DNA of 64,000 nucleotides from Streptomyces sp. CC208A (GCF_030010625.1 NZ_JASCXN010000004.1:186001-250000), one strand, 5' to 3'; positions 7,897 through 18,017 are shown, counted from the stretch's first letter. The notes: generated by a model from the sequence alone, not told the origin. Program-made: numbers and translations.

Positions 7897-8420
7897 GTGA
7901 TGGGCACGGCGGAGAGGGGGCGGTCGCGGCGGCTCGCGCCTCCGTTCGTCGCAGACGGTCCGTCCGGTGTCAGCATCCGGGACCGGCTCAAGGGTCTGAC
8001 CGCCCGGGACGATGAGGTCCTGCAGGCCATGGGCGCGCACATGGGCGGCTGGCGTCCGGGGATCCGGCTCGCCGCGTGCGAGGCGGGCTGGAGCACTCCG
8101 CCGAGACATGGGCGGCACGGAAGCGGGAACCGACCGCCGTCCCGTCTTCCCGGTGGGCCTGCTCGGTCGCCGCGAACACGCATGATCAGTGGGCTCCGTC
8201 CCGCCGCGCCCGGCACGCGCGTCCGCGGTCCCTGGACGCCGGGATCCGCACGGTCCGGCACCGGCTGTCACTGCCGCTCGGCTCAGGCCTCCCCGCCGGC
8301 AAGCTCCGCGCACGCCTGCTGTCGATGTGCGCGAAGGCCGGTATCACGTGATCGCCGTCGGCCCCGCCCCCACCTGGAAGTGGGGCACCGAGCACCGGCG
8401 GAAGCCCCTGACGGTGTTCC
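7897..8420 (+). pseudogene. Frameshifted, internally deleted transposase remnant (OrfB zinc-ribbon type)
   Basis: Three pieces in three frames read like one transposase. In frame from 7897, RDRLKGLTARDDEVLQAMGAHMG resembles the N-terminus of Streptomyces OrfB-like transposases. From about 8105 in the next frame, the segment running through SSRWACSV and the following THDQW resembles the usual RKRALTxxSSSRWAGAITRT region. From about 8340, HVIAVGPAPTWKWGTEHRRKPLT resembles the conserved VxAVDPAYTSxWGAQHWxKPLT near the C-terminus. The catalytic middle is missing and no terminal repeats are visible, so this is a dead relic. Similarity is judged from memory of the family; frames beyond these blocks are noise. 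Confidence 0.6.
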
Positions 8421-8468
8421 GCGTGGCGTGCGGGGGCGGGAGCGGGGGCGGCGTGCTGTCCTGGCCCC

Positions 8469-9656
8469 ATGAGCCCGATGAGACAGCCCTTCCTGCCGCT
8501 CACCGCGCGGTCCCGCGAGGAGTCGCACCGCTCGGCCACGCCGCTGGAACTCTTCTTCGACCTGTGTTTCGTCGTCGCCGTCGCCCAGGCGGGCGTGTCG
8601 CTCGTGCACGCGATCGCCGAGGGGCACGCCGGTGAGGGCGTCCTGAACTACGCGATGGTCTTCTTCGCGATCTGGTGGGCCTGGATGAACTTCTCCTGGT
8701 TCGCCTCTGCTTACGACAATGACGACGTTCTGTACCGGATCGTGACGCTCGTTCAGATCGCCGGGGTGCTGATCCTCGCCGCCGGAGTCTCGCGGGCCTT
8801 CGACGACCACGACTTCCTCGTCGTCTACCTGGGCTATGTGGTGATGCGGGTGGCGCTCGCCTCGCAGTGGCTGCGGGCCGCCCGTCACGCCTCGTCGCCG
8901 GAGGAGCGGACGATGTGCCGGCGGTACGCGGGCGGGGTCCTCGCGGCGCAGGTCGGCTGGCTGACGCTGCTGGTCGTGCCGGAGGGGGCCCTGCCGTGGG
9001 TGTTCCTGGTGATGGCGCTGGTGGAGCTGGCGGTGCCGGTGTACGCGGAGAAGGCCGCGCCGAGCACCTGGCATCCGCACCACATCGCGGAGCGGTACGG
9101 GCTTTTCACGATCATCGTGCTCGGCGAGTCGGTGGCGGCGGCGACGGTGGCCGTGAAGACGGGGGTGGTCGAGAACGACGCCCTGAACGAGCTGCTTCCG
9201 ATCGCGGCGGGCGGGCTGCTGATCGTCTTCTCCGCCTGGTGGATCTACTTCGTCGTCCCGGCGCACGACCGGCTGACCGACAGCCGGCAGGGCTTCCTGT
9301 GGGGGTACGGCCATTACGTGATCTTCGCGTCGGCGGCGGCGATCGGCGCGGGCCTGGAGATCGCGGTCGAGCAGGCCGTCGGCGAGGCCCACATCAGCAC
9401 GCTCGCCGCGTCGGCGGCGGTGACGGTCCCGACGGCGGTCTTCCTGCTGTCGGTGTGGCTGCTGCACGCCCGCCACTTCAAGGTCGGGCTCGCCCAGCAG
9501 GCGGTGCTGCCGGGGTCGGCGGCGGCGATCCTGCTGTGTTCCTTCGCGGGGAGCTGGGCGGTGCTCGCGGCCGGTCTGGTGGCGGCGGCCACGGTGGCGA
9601 TCGGGGTGACGCTCACCGCGCGGAATCCGGCCACCAGGGCGCCCCGCCCCGCCTGA
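8469..9656 (+). CDS. Low temperature requirement protein A (LtrA family membrane protein)
   Basis: 395-aa integral membrane protein with about ten to eleven hydrophobic segments. The family signature is at the N-terminus (TPLELFFDLCFVVAVAQ). FFAIWWAWMNFSWFASAYDNDDVLYR follows, and HPHHIAERYGLFTIIVLGES lies mid-protein, all hallmark LtrA motifs. The molecular function of the family is not established; the name comes from a Listeria cold-growth phenotype. Two ATGs, at 8469 and 8478, could start it. It lies just downstream of the transposase relic and appears monocistronic. Confidence 0.9.
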   Translation: MSPMRQPFLPLTARSREESHRSATPLELFFDLCFVVAVAQAGVSLVHAIAEGHAGEGVLNYAMVFFAIWWAWMNFSWFASAYDNDDVLYRIVTLVQIAGVLILAAGVSRAFDDHDFLVVYLGYVVMRVALASQWLRAARHASSPEERTMCRRYAGGVLAAQVGWLTLLVVPEGALPWVFLVMALVELAVPVYAEKAAPSTWHPHHIAERYGLFTIIVLGESVAAATVAVKTGVVENDALNELLPIAAGGLLIVFSAWWIYFVVPAHDRLTDSRQGFLWGYGHYVIFASAAAIGAGLEIAVEQAVGEAHISTLAASAAVTVPTAVFLLSVWLLHARHFKVGLAQQAVLPGSAAAILLCSFAGSWAVLAAGLVAAATVAIGVTLTARNPATRAPRPA

Positions 9657-9704
9657 GGCGGGGAACTCCGTGAGGCAGGGGCCCTCTTGAGATAGGAAGG
9701 GGAC

Positions 9705-10799
9705 ATGACAGAGACCGCGTGGTTCTCCCCCGACGGCATCGCCGACGTGTCCGGGGTACGCGTCGGGCACGCGCGCGTGGCGGGGGTCCGGGCGCTGTCC
9801 GGGACCACCGTCGTCCTCGCCCCGGAGGGCGGGGCGGTGGCCGCCGTGGACGTACGCGGCGGGGGGCCGGGGACCCGGGAGACGGACGCCCTCGACCCGA
9901 GGAACGTGGTCCAGCGGATCGAGGCGGTCGTCCTGACCGGCGGCAGCGCCTACGGCCTGGAGGCCGCCGCCGGGGTGATGGCCTGGCTGGAGGAGCACCG
10001 TCGCGGGGTCAGGGTCGGTCCCGATCCGGCGCACGTGGTGCCGGTCGTGCCGGCCGCGTGCGTCTTCGACCTGGGCCGGGGCGGCGACTTCGCGGCCCGC
10101 CCGGACGCCGCCACCGGCCGGGCCGCGGTGGAGGCCGCGGCGGCGGGCGGGGACCACGCGCGCGTGGCGACGGGCGCGGTCGGCGCCGGCACCGGGGCGG
10201 TCGTCGGCGGGCTGCGCGGCGGCGTCGGCACGGCGAGCCTCCGTCTGGAGTCCGGGATCACGGTCGGCGCCCTGGTGGTGGCGAACGCGGTCGGTTCGGC
10301 GGTGCACCCCGGGACCGGGGCCCTGTACGGCAGCCTCTTCGAGGACGCCCCGCCGGAGCTTCCCCCGCGCGAGGTCCACGAGGCGGCGTCCCGGCGGCTC
10401 GCCGAGGCGCGGGCCGCCTCCGTCCGGCCGCCGCTGAACACCACGCTCGCGGTGGTGGCCACGGACGCGGCCCTGACCCGCGCCCAGGCGCAGAAGCTGG
10501 CGGGCACGGCGCACGACGGCATCGCCCGCGCGATCCGGCCGGTGCACCTGATGAACGACGGCGACACCGTCTTCGCGCTCGCGACCGGCGCCCGGGAACT
10601 GCCCGCCGAGGCGGGGCCGCTCGCCCTCAACGACCTGCTGGCCGCCGGCGCCGACCTGGTGACCCGCGCGATCGTCCGCGCGGTGCTCGCCGCCCCCGGG
10701 GGCCTGCGCGGCCCGGGCGGCGACTTCCCCTCGTACGGGGAGCTGTACGGCCCGCCCAAGGACCGGCAGCCCCGGGGCCGACAGCCCCGGAGCCGGTAG
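9705..10799 (+). CDS. P1 family (S58, DmpA-like) peptidase
   Basis: 364-aa Ntn-like autoprocessing aminopeptidase of the DmpA/BapA and nylon-oligomer-hydrolase family. It opens with the conserved ITDVxGVRVGH-like block (IADVSGVRVGHA) and RETDALDPRNVVQRIEAVVLTGGSAYGLEAAAGVM. The processing site is in RPPLNTTLAVVATDA, where cleavage before a Thr/Ser nucleophile yields the two subunits. A later block (AHDGIARAIRPVHLMNDGDTVFALATG) is also typical. No signal peptide. The ATG at 9705 follows AGGAAGGGG. The coding sequence ends in a 14-bp tandem repeat that spans the stop codon. Confidence 0.88.
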   Translation: MTETAWFSPDGIADVSGVRVGHARVAGVRALSGTTVVLAPEGGAVAAVDVRGGGPGTRETDALDPRNVVQRIEAVVLTGGSAYGLEAAAGVMAWLEEHRRGVRVGPDPAHVVPVVPAACVFDLGRGGDFAARPDAATGRAAVEAAAAGGDHARVATGAVGAGTGAVVGGLRGGVGTASLRLESGITVGALVVANAVGSAVHPGTGALYGSLFEDAPPELPPREVHEAASRRLAEARAASVRPPLNTTLAVVATDAALTRAQAQKLAGTAHDGIARAIRPVHLMNDGDTVFALATGARELPAEAGPLALNDLLAAGADLVTRAIVRAVLAAPGGLRGPGGDFPSYGELYGPPKDRQPRGRQPRSR

Positions 10800-10833
10800 T
10801 CCAGGGCCGGTAGACCAGGGCCGGTAGTCCCGG
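10792..10833 (+). repeat. Three 14-bp tandem repeats spanning the P1 peptidase stop codon
   Basis: Units start at 10792 (GCCGGTAGTCCAGG), 10806 and 10820 and differ at one or two positions. The first unit contains the TAG stop at 10797-10799, and the other two would supply TAG again in shifted frames. A looser repeat of CAGCCCCGG lies just upstream inside the gene. Confidence 0.8.
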
Positions 10834-10965
10834 CGACAGGGCGGGAGTTGGGCCGGGAACTTCCCCCGGGGGTCCCTCGTTCTCCGTAACCCGACCCCGT
10901 TGTCGGACCCAGGGACTACGTTAAGCAAGCACCAAGTGACATGCGGCGACGGCCTGGAGACCCTC

Positions 10966-11742
10966 TTGAACGATCCGCGGGATCACCACGATCCGTACGA
11001 GACGACCGAGGCGCACGTCGAGCGGCTGCTCGGCCGGGCGCTCAACTCCTTCGACCTGCCCGACGCGACGGTGGAGCGCCTGGAGTCGGCGCTGGCCCAC
11101 TCCACCGCGCTGCACTCCGCGCACCACAGTTCCTCGCTGCGCCGCACCCTCTACCGCCACGCCTATCTGCTGTCCGACGGCAGCGCCCTCACTCTCTGGG
11201 AGCTCGTGCACAACGCGGGCCGGGACGGCGCCGAGCAGCACGAGCTGTACGCGGAGGAGGCGGAGGCCCGGCTCGCCGCCTCCCGGCTGTCGGCGGGCCC
11301 GCCGCCGGAGTGGACCGTGGAGCGCTCGGACGGAGGTCCGTCCGGGGAGGACGACGACCTGGCCGCGCTGGGCGCGCTGTTCGCCCGTCCGATACCGGCC
11401 CAGCCCCGGATGTACGTGCCGGACGACTCGGCGGACCACGCCCGCCGCGTCCTGCGCCGCGCGGAGAACGCGGACCGGCCCTCCGAGCGGACCGCCCGCC
11501 GGCTGCGGATCGCCTTCGGCCACCACATCACCCAGGTCTTCGGCCGCAACTGCCCCGTGGAGGGTGGCCGGGACGCCGGCTTCAGCCTCTACGAGCACCG
11601 GTTCCTGCTGCTCGACGGCTCCGAGCTGAGCCTGTGGGAGGTCGAGCACACGGCCACGCCGGACGGCCGGCACATGTGCGAGGTGTACGAGTCGGAGGCC
11701 GCGGCCCGCCGGGCGATGGAGGCCCGTTCCCGCGTCCGCTGA
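10966..11742 (+). CDS. DUF6227 family protein
   Basis: 258-aa soluble protein of unknown function, restricted as far as I know to Streptomyces and relatives. It has an internal duplication. The first copy includes RTLYRHAYLLSDGSALTLWELVHNA; the second includes FSLYEHRFLLLDGSELSLWEVEHTA. Both are preceded by a helical HVERLLGRALN / HARRVLRRAEN segment. TTG 10966 is chosen because GGAGA lies 5 nt upstream. GTG 10936 or TTG 10900 are alternatives; the longest form would include a TTA codon at 10921 and hence bldA dependence. No operon partner. Confidence 0.75.
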   Translation: MNDPRDHHDPYETTEAHVERLLGRALNSFDLPDATVERLESALAHSTALHSAHHSSSLRRTLYRHAYLLSDGSALTLWELVHNAGRDGAEQHELYAEEAEARLAASRLSAGPPPEWTVERSDGGPSGEDDDLAALGALFARPIPAQPRMYVPDDSADHARRVLRRAENADRPSERTARRLRIAFGHHITQVFGRNCPVEGGRDAGFSLYEHRFLLLDGSELSLWEVEHTATPDGRHMCEVYESEAAARRAMEARSRVR

Positions 11743-11768
11743 GCCCCCCGTAGGCCGGGCACGCCGGT

Positions 11769-12869
11769 TCAGACCTGGACCGGCACCCCCAGGGCCCGCA
11801 CCGCGAACTCCCGGTTGGCAGCAGCCTGTTCGCGGTACCGGGCGGGCAGATCGGGCAGGTCGAGGAGCCGGTCGCAGGCGGCGAGCGAGGCCGCGTGGTC
11901 GCCGACCCAGTAGGCGGTGATCGAGTACTCGAAGAGCAGCCCCCAGCGGTAGACCCACGGCTGGAGGAAGAGCAGGTCGTCGGCGGGCGCGGGCCGGTCG
12001 AGGACGGCCGAGAGGAGGGCGTGGGCGGTGTGGTGGCGGCCGGCGATACGGAGCCGCGAGGCGAGTTCGTACACCGCCTCCAGCCGTTCGGGGCGGGTCT
12101 CCCAGGCGCGTACGAGGGCGTCCTGCCCGGTCGGCCAGTCGCCCGACTCGGCGGCGAGGACCCCGGCCTGGAGCAGGGCGTAGTACACCTCCTCGGCCCA
12201 GCCGCCCATGGCCGCGCGCCGCTCGTAGAGCGCGATCGCCTCCCCCGTTCGGCCCATGTCCCGCATGGTCTGGGCGAGGTAGAAGACCGTACGCGGGTTG
12301 CTCGGGTCGCGGACGAGTTCGGCTCCGAGCAGCCGGGCGTCCCGCTCGAACTTGTCGTGCCGTGAGCCGCCGTCGGCGTGGTCCTCGATGACCAGGGCGT
12401 CCAGGTTCCGCTGCTCGTGGTCGCGGTCCGCGGTCAGGTACTCGTGGGTGACGCCCTCGTACCGCCACGGCAGGGAGGCCCGGACCAGGCGCTTGATCCG
12501 GTACTCCAGCTCGCCCTCGTGGCGCAGCATGTACGCGTCGGCCGTCAGCTCCGGCAGCGGGCCGTCCTGGCGAAGGACGTGGTCGGCGTCGAGGAGCAGC
12601 AGGTAGCCGTCCCGGCCGTCCGCGCCGACGCGGGCCCGCGCGCGGGCGATGTTCAGGCTGCGGTTGTGCCCGAAGTCCACCCAGGGCTCCTCCACCAGCT
12701 CGCCGGGGATCCCGTCGAGGGCCTTCCTGATCAGGTCCTGGGTGCCGTCGGTGGAGCCGGTGTCGGAGATGACCCAGGTGTCCACGAGGTCACGGACGGA
12801 GGCGAGGCACCGCTCGATGACCGAGGACTCGTTCTTGACGATCATGCACAAGCAGAGGGACGGCCGCAT
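11769..12869 (-). CDS. Family 2 glycosyltransferase with TPR-like C-terminal half
   Basis: 366 aa. The N-terminal GT-A domain starts [21 protein letters not shown], has [11 protein letters not shown] (nucleotide-binding Asp) and [10 protein letters not shown] as the DxD-like metal motif. Residues after about 190 form helical repeats ([32 protein letters not shown] and following), as in TPR-containing glycosyltransferases of this group. No membrane segments, so cytosolic. It is convergent with DUF6227 and divergent from the collagen-like gene. Donor and acceptor are unknown. Confidence 0.82.
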   Translation of the reverse strand: MRPSLCLCMIVKNESSVIERCLASVRDLVDTWVISDTGSTDGTQDLIRKALDGIPGELVEEPWVDFGHNRSLNIARARARVGADGRDGYLLLLDADHVLRQDGPLPELTADAYMLRHEGELEYRIKRLVRASLPWRYEGVTHEYLTADRDHEQRNLDALVIEDHADGGSRHDKFERDARLLGAELVRDPSNPRTVFYLAQTMRDMGRTGEAIALYERRAAMGGWAEEVYYALLQAGVLAAESGDWPTGQDALVRAWETRPERLEAVYELASRLRIAGRHHTAHALLSAVLDRPAPADDLLFLQPWVYRWGLLFEYSITAYWVGDHAASLAACDRLLDLPDLPARYREQAAANREFAVRALGVPVQV

Positions 12870-13177
12870 GGCAACACCACTTCTCGCGGTTCGGTCGGGG
12901 GGCGACGGTAGGCACGGCCCGGTGGGGGCGCGGCGGCGGCACGCCGACAGGGCGGTTCACGTTCGCCGCCGCGTACGCATCCATTCGGCTGGCACCGCTA
13001 CGCCATGGCGCTGAGAGTGCCCTGAACCCCGTCAAGACTTCGCGAACGCGATCCGATGACCTGATGGAAAGTTCATCCCACGATCCGGGTCCGGGCGGCG
13101 CGTCCGGCCCGGACCCGGATCTCCCCACGGTTTTCGCGCCGGTGCCGCTGGGTGCCGGCGAAGGAAGGAGCACCCTC
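12870..13177. other. Divergent promoter region without a gene
   Basis: The 308 bp between the glycosyltransferase and collagen-like genes contain no convincing ORF, hairpin or operator. An in-frame ATG at 13064 could extend the collagen-like gene but lacks a good ribosome-binding site and would bury the Tat signal. Confidence 0.6.
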
Positions 13178-14236
13178 ATGCGTCCTGACCCCAGGACCCG
13201 GTCCCCGCTCGGACCGCTGCCCCGGCGGCGCGTCCTGCTCGGCGGCGGCACGCTGGCCTCGGTCGCGCTCGTCCTGACCGGTTTCGCGCCGGCCGCCTCC
13301 GCGTGGGGTGCCCCGCAGGCCCCGGCCTCGGAGACGGCGGTGTCCAACCCCCTGACGGGCTGCAAGCACCGGGCCCTTCCGGGCAGCCCGGACACCTCCG
13401 CCCTGGAGGAGTTCCTGGCGCAGGAGGGTGCCGCCGCGGCGGCCGGCGTCCCGAGCACGGAGGCGGGCGGCAGCACCGGCTGCAAGGGCCCGACGGGTCC
13501 CACGGGCCCGCCCGGACCGAAGGGCCCGAAGGGCGACAAGGGCCCGAAGGGCGACAAGGGTCCGAAGGGTGACAAGGGCGACAAGGGGCCGAAGGGCGAC
13601 CGCGGACCCACGGGTCCCACCGGGCCCACCGGACCCACCGGACCTGCCGGGCCCGTCGGCCCGAAGGGTGACACCGGCCCCGCCGGGCCGAAGGGTGACA
13701 CCGGGCCTGCCGGGCCGAAGGGTGACACCGGGCCTGCCGGGCCGAAGGGTGACACCGGGCCTGCCGGGCCGAAGGGTGACACCGGGCCTGCCGGGCCGAA
13801 GGGTGACACCGGGGCCACCGGCCCCGCCGGGCCCTGCGTGGACATCGACACCTACAGCCCGTCCAACAGCGAGGACTTCCAGGCCGCGCTCTAGGGCGGC
13901 AAGGCGTTCGTCGGGAAGGCGTCCACCCCCGGTGGGACGATCGTGTGGCAGGACCTCACCAACACGACGGCGACCATGACGGATCCGGCCAACCCGAACT
14001 ATCCGGCCGATGCCTGCGGCATCTCCATCGAGGCCCAGGGCAACGACGCCTTCGTCAAGGTGATCACTCCGGCCGGGGCCGTCTGGCAGACCCACGGCGA
14101 CATCATGGGCGGCACCTTCGTCTGGGACGAGCCCTGGGTGCAGCAGACCACCCCGACCCCGGTCATGCTCCGCTCCTCCGCCTACAAGGGCGAGTTCAAG
14201 GGCGACCTGAGCCTCCGCGGCACGGTCAACCGCTAG
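13178..14236 (+). pseudogene. Secreted collagen-like protein gene split by an in-frame TAG
   Basis: ATG 13178 follows AAGGAG at ideal spacing. The product starts with a Tat-like signal ([20 protein letters not shown]...ASA), then a stretch of about 39 Gly-X-Y triplets rich in [12 protein letters not shown] and GPAGPKGDT. The reading frame hits TAG at 13892-13894 just after EDFQAAL, giving 238 aa. The same frame then stays open for 113 codons to the TAG at 14234, encoding a plausible globular C-terminal domain (GGKAFVGKAS..., DACGISIEAQGNDAFVKV, QTHGDIMGGTFVWDEPW). The break therefore looks like a single point mutation in an otherwise intact gene; a shortened, readthrough or split product is possible. 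A strong terminator follows the distal stop. Confidence 0.75.
13676..13810 (+). repeat. Five 27-bp tandem repeats encoding GPAGPKGDT
   Basis: Units begin at 13676, 13703, 13730, 13757 and 13784 and are nearly identical at the DNA level, so copy number may vary by slippage. They form the C-terminal part of the collagen-like stalk. Confidence 0.9.
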
Positions 14237-14263
14237 CGGAGACACCGAACCGTCCTGACACGC

Positions 14264-14299
14264 CGAAGGGCCTCGGTCTCCGGAGACCGAGGCCCTTCG
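14264..14299. terminator. Bidirectional terminator between convergent genes
   Basis: A perfect 17-bp stem: CGAAGGGCCTCGGTCTC (14264-14280) and its complement (14283-14299), with a 2-nt centre. It lies between the collagen-like gene and the convergent MFS gene and can serve both. Confidence 0.92.
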
Positions 14300-14320
14300 C
14301 GCGGAGGTCGTGCGCGCCGC

Positions 14321-15862
14321 TCAGGAGGCGAGCGCCGGTTCCTTCTCCGCGGCGGCCGGGCCGGCGTCGGACGCGCCGGCCTCCAGGTGCTGCTTGGGCT
14401 TCGCCGGGAGGGCGAACATCACCAGGAAGATGCCGGCGAGGACGACCGCGGCCCAGCCGAGGGAGTTGCGGAAGGCGTCCGCGAAGGCCTCCGCGACGCC
14501 CGTCGGGGAGGTGGCCGCCGGGAGCCGGTCGTCGACGACGCCGAAGAAGACGACCGCCACCAGGCCGAGACCGATCGCGTTGCCCATCTGGCCGGTCATG
14601 TTGATCAGGCCGGAGGCCGAACCCGCGTGCTCCTTCGGGACCTCCGAGAGCACCGCGTCCGTCAGGGGCGCCACGATCAGCCCCATGCCGAGGCCCATCA
14701 CCACAAGGGCCGGGATCATCTGCCAGGACGAGATCTCCGCCCCGTACCGCCCGGCGGCGAAGAAGTACAGCAGGATGCCCGCGACCATCGTCAGCGCGCC
14801 CGCCTGGAGCACCTTGCGGCCGAAGCGGGGCACGAGGAGCTGCACCGACAGGCCGGCGGCCATGGAGACCGCGATCGAGAACGGCACCCCGGTCAGGCCC
14901 GCCTTGAGGGCGCTCCAGCCGAGACCGATCTGCATGTAGAGCGTCCACACCAGGAAGAAGATGCCGAGGGCGATGCCGAAGGTCAGCTGTACGGCGATGC
15001 CGGCGGCGAAGGACTTCACCCGGAACAGGGACAGCTCGACGAGCGGGGAGCCGTCCTTCCGCGTCTTGTACCGCTCGTAGGCGACGAGGGCGGCGAAGAC
15101 CAGCGGGCTGGCCGCCATCATCACGTGGCCCCACAGCGGCCAGTCCAGCTCGCGGCCCCGGGTCAGCGGGTAGATGAGCAGAAGCAGGGCGGTGGTGACG
15201 AGCAGGACGCCGACCAGGTCGAGGCGGAGTGCCTTCGGGGCCTTCGACTCGGTGATGTACATCCGGCCGAGGAGCAGCGCGGCGACGCCCACCGGCAGGT
15301 TGATGAGGAAGATGGGCCGCCACTCCAGGCCCGCGATGTTCCACTCGGTGAGCAGCGCGCCGAGCAGCGGTCCGGAGACCGCGCCGAGGCCGACGACCGC
15401 GCCGAACATGCCGAAGACCTTGCCGCGCTCGTGGGCGGGGAAGGTGACGTGGACGATCGACAGCACCTGCGGCACCATCATCGCGGCCGCCGCGCCCTGG
15501 AGGAGGCGGGAGGCGACCAGCATCTCCGAGTTGGCGGCGAGGCCGCACAGCGCGGAGGCGACGGTGAAGCCCGCGGTGCCGAGGAGGAAGAGCCGCTTGC
15601 GGCCGTAGATGTCGCCGAGGCGGCCGCCGGTGATGAGGCCGGCCGCGAAGGCGAGGGCGTATCCGGCGGTGATCCACTGGATGGCGCTGGTGGTGGCGCC
15701 CAGGTCGTGCTCGATGCTGGGGATCGCGATGTTGACGATGGTGGCGTCGACCAGGTCCATGAAGGCGGCCGTCATGACGATGGCCAGGGCTATCCAGCGT
15801 CGGCTGTCCCCGGGGGTGCTGCTGTCCGCCTCCGTGGCGGCGTCGGTCTCGTGTGCGCTCAT
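14321..15862 (-). CDS. MFS multidrug-type exporter (DHA2, 14-TM)
   Basis: 513-aa proton-coupled exporter of the EmrB/QacA subfamily. Motif A-like GGRLGDIYGRKRLFL lies between TM2 and TM3, motif D1-like LDVALPTI appears as VDATIVNIAIPSI in TM1, and motif C-like GAVVGLGAVSGPLLGALL is in TM5. About 14 hydrophobic segments are visible. The N-terminus is acidic and hydrophilic (MSAHETDAATEADSSTPGD). It is divergent from a WYL regulator across 53 bp containing palindromes, so it is probably that regulator's target. Substrate unknown. Confidence 0.9.
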   Translation of the reverse strand: MSAHETDAATEADSSTPGDSRRWIALAIVMTAAFMDLVDATIVNIAIPSIEHDLGATTSAIQWITAGYALAFAAGLITGGRLGDIYGRKRLFLLGTAGFTVASALCGLAANSEMLVASRLLQGAAAAMMVPQVLSIVHVTFPAHERGKVFGMFGAVVGLGAVSGPLLGALLTEWNIAGLEWRPIFLINLPVGVAALLLGRMYITESKAPKALRLDLVGVLLVTTALLLLIYPLTRGRELDWPLWGHVMMAASPLVFAALVAYERYKTRKDGSPLVELSLFRVKSFAAGIAVQLTFGIALGIFFLVWTLYMQIGLGWSALKAGLTGVPFSIAVSMAAGLSVQLLVPRFGRKVLQAGALTMVAGILLYFFAAGRYGAEISSWQMIPALVVMGLGMGLIVAPLTDAVLSEVPKEHAGSASGLINMTGQMGNAIGLGLVAVVFFGVVDDRLPAATSPTGVAEAFADAFRNSLGWAAVVLAGIFLVMFALPAKPKQHLEAGASDAGPAAAEKEPALAS

Positions 15863-15884
15863 GGGAGGACCATAGAAGTCGTAC

Positions 15885-15910
15885 AGGACAGCATGCGTCC
15901 TAATGACGCA
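15885..15910. promoter_or_regulatory. Candidate operator between MFS and WYL regulator genes
   Basis: Two overlapping inverted repeats occupy the short divergent promoter: AGGAC-N7-GTCCT (15885-15901) and TGCGTC-N5-GACGCA (15894-15910). The second ends 5 bp before the regulator's ATG. The position fits autoregulation by the WYL protein with repression or activation of the exporter. Confidence 0.5.
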
Positions 15911-15915
15911 GCATC

Positions 15916-16881
15916 ATGGGCGCCATGACGGACACCCCGGCACGACTCCTCAATCTGCTCTCGCTCCTCCAGACCCCGCGCGAGTGGCCCGGCAGCGAGC
16001 TCGCCGAGCGGCTCTCGGTCTCCGCGCGCACGATCCGCCGCGACATCGACCGGCTCCGGGACCTCGGCTATCCCGTCGAGGCGACCAGGGGCGCGGTGGG
16101 CGGCTACCGGCTCGTCGCCGGTACGGCGATGCCTCCGCTGCTCCTCGACGACGAGGAGGCCGTCGCCATCGCGGTGGGCCTGCGGGCCGGTGCCGGGCAT
16201 GCCGTCGAGGGCGTCGACGAGGCCTCGGTACGGGCCCTGGCCAAGCTGGAGCAGGTGCTGCCGGCGCGGCTGCGGCAGCGGGTCTCCACGCTCCAGAACG
16301 CGACGCTCCCGCTGACCCGCGGCGACGGCGCCACGATCGCGCCCTCCACCCTGACGGCCCTGGCGGGCGCGGTGACCGGCCGGGAGAAGCTGCGGTTCAG
16401 CTACCGGGCGGGCGACGGGGCGGAGACGAAACGCCTTGTCGAGCCGTACCGGCTGGTGTCGACGGGCCGGCGCTGGTACCTCGTCGCGTACGACCTCGGG
16501 CGCGAGGACTGGCGGACCTTCCGGGTCGACCGGGTCACCGAGCCGTTCGCGACGGGGGCGCGGTTCGCTCCGCGGGAGCTGCCGGAGGGGGACGAGGCGG
16601 CGTATCTGGTGCGGTCGATGCAGCGGGCGCAGGGGGAGGTGGACCTCGACGTCTCGTTCGCGGCGCCGGTGGAGACGGTGGCGGCGCGCCTCCCCGCGCA
16701 CCTCGTCGCCGTCGCGACCGGCCCGGACGCCTGCCGTCTGCGGGCCCGTGTCCCCGACTCCGTCGAGTGGCTGGCCCTCCGCCTGGCCCTCATGGACGTC
16801 CCCTTCACCGTCCACGCACCCACCCCTCTCCGCACCTACCTCCAGTCCCTCGCGACACGCCTGGCGGCAGCGGTCGGCTGA
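15916..16881 (+). CDS. YafY/WYL-domain transcriptional regulator
   Basis: 321 aa. An N-terminal HTH_11 domain (RLLNLLSLLQTPREWPGSELAERLSVSARTIRRDIDRLRDLGYPVEA) is followed by the WYL domain, with the signature RRWYLVAYDLGREDWRTFRVDRV around residues 186-208 and a C-terminal WCX-type domain. Such regulators sense a small ligand or nucleic acid through the WYL fold. ATG 15916 and ATG 15925 are both possible. Divergent from the MFS exporter, its likely target. Confidence 0.9.
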   Translation: MGAMTDTPARLLNLLSLLQTPREWPGSELAERLSVSARTIRRDIDRLRDLGYPVEATRGAVGGYRLVAGTAMPPLLLDDEEAVAIAVGLRAGAGHAVEGVDEASVRALAKLEQVLPARLRQRVSTLQNATLPLTRGDGATIAPSTLTALAGAVTGREKLRFSYRAGDGAETKRLVEPYRLVSTGRRWYLVAYDLGREDWRTFRVDRVTEPFATGARFAPRELPEGDEAAYLVRSMQRAQGEVDLDVSFAAPVETVAARLPAHLVAVATGPDACRLRARVPDSVEWLALRLALMDVPFTVHAPTPLRTYLQSLATRLAAAVG

Positions 16882-16906
16882 CGTCCCGCCTCGGGCGCCG
16901 CGCCGC

Positions 16907-16932
16907 CGCCCCGCACGGGGGTGCGGCGGGGC
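16907..16932. terminator. Imperfect GC-rich hairpin between convergent genes
   Basis: CCGCAC (16911-16916) and GTGCGG (16921-16926) pair around GGGG and the stem extends with one bulged base. Located between the WYL regulator and the convergent sigma-factor gene. Confidence 0.5.
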
Positions 16933-16982
16933 GCGGCCCCGGCGGGTGCGGGCCGCCGCAGGGCCCTGGTTGCCGGCCGCTC

Positions 16983-18017
<1,035 letters not shown>

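Noticed and set aside
3741..8015. A 1424-aa plus-strand open frame
   Set aside because: Gly/Ala/Val/Asp-rich antisense shadow of the Mo operon, typical of very high-GC DNA.
13676..13810. A CRISPR array
   Set aside because: The 27-bp units are contiguous without spacers and encode collagen triplets. No CRISPR array was seen anywhere in the window.
14226..15677. A plus- or minus-strand alternative protein over the MFS gene
   Set aside because: Arg/Pro/Gly-rich frame without domains; the DHA2 transporter in the other frame is unambiguous.
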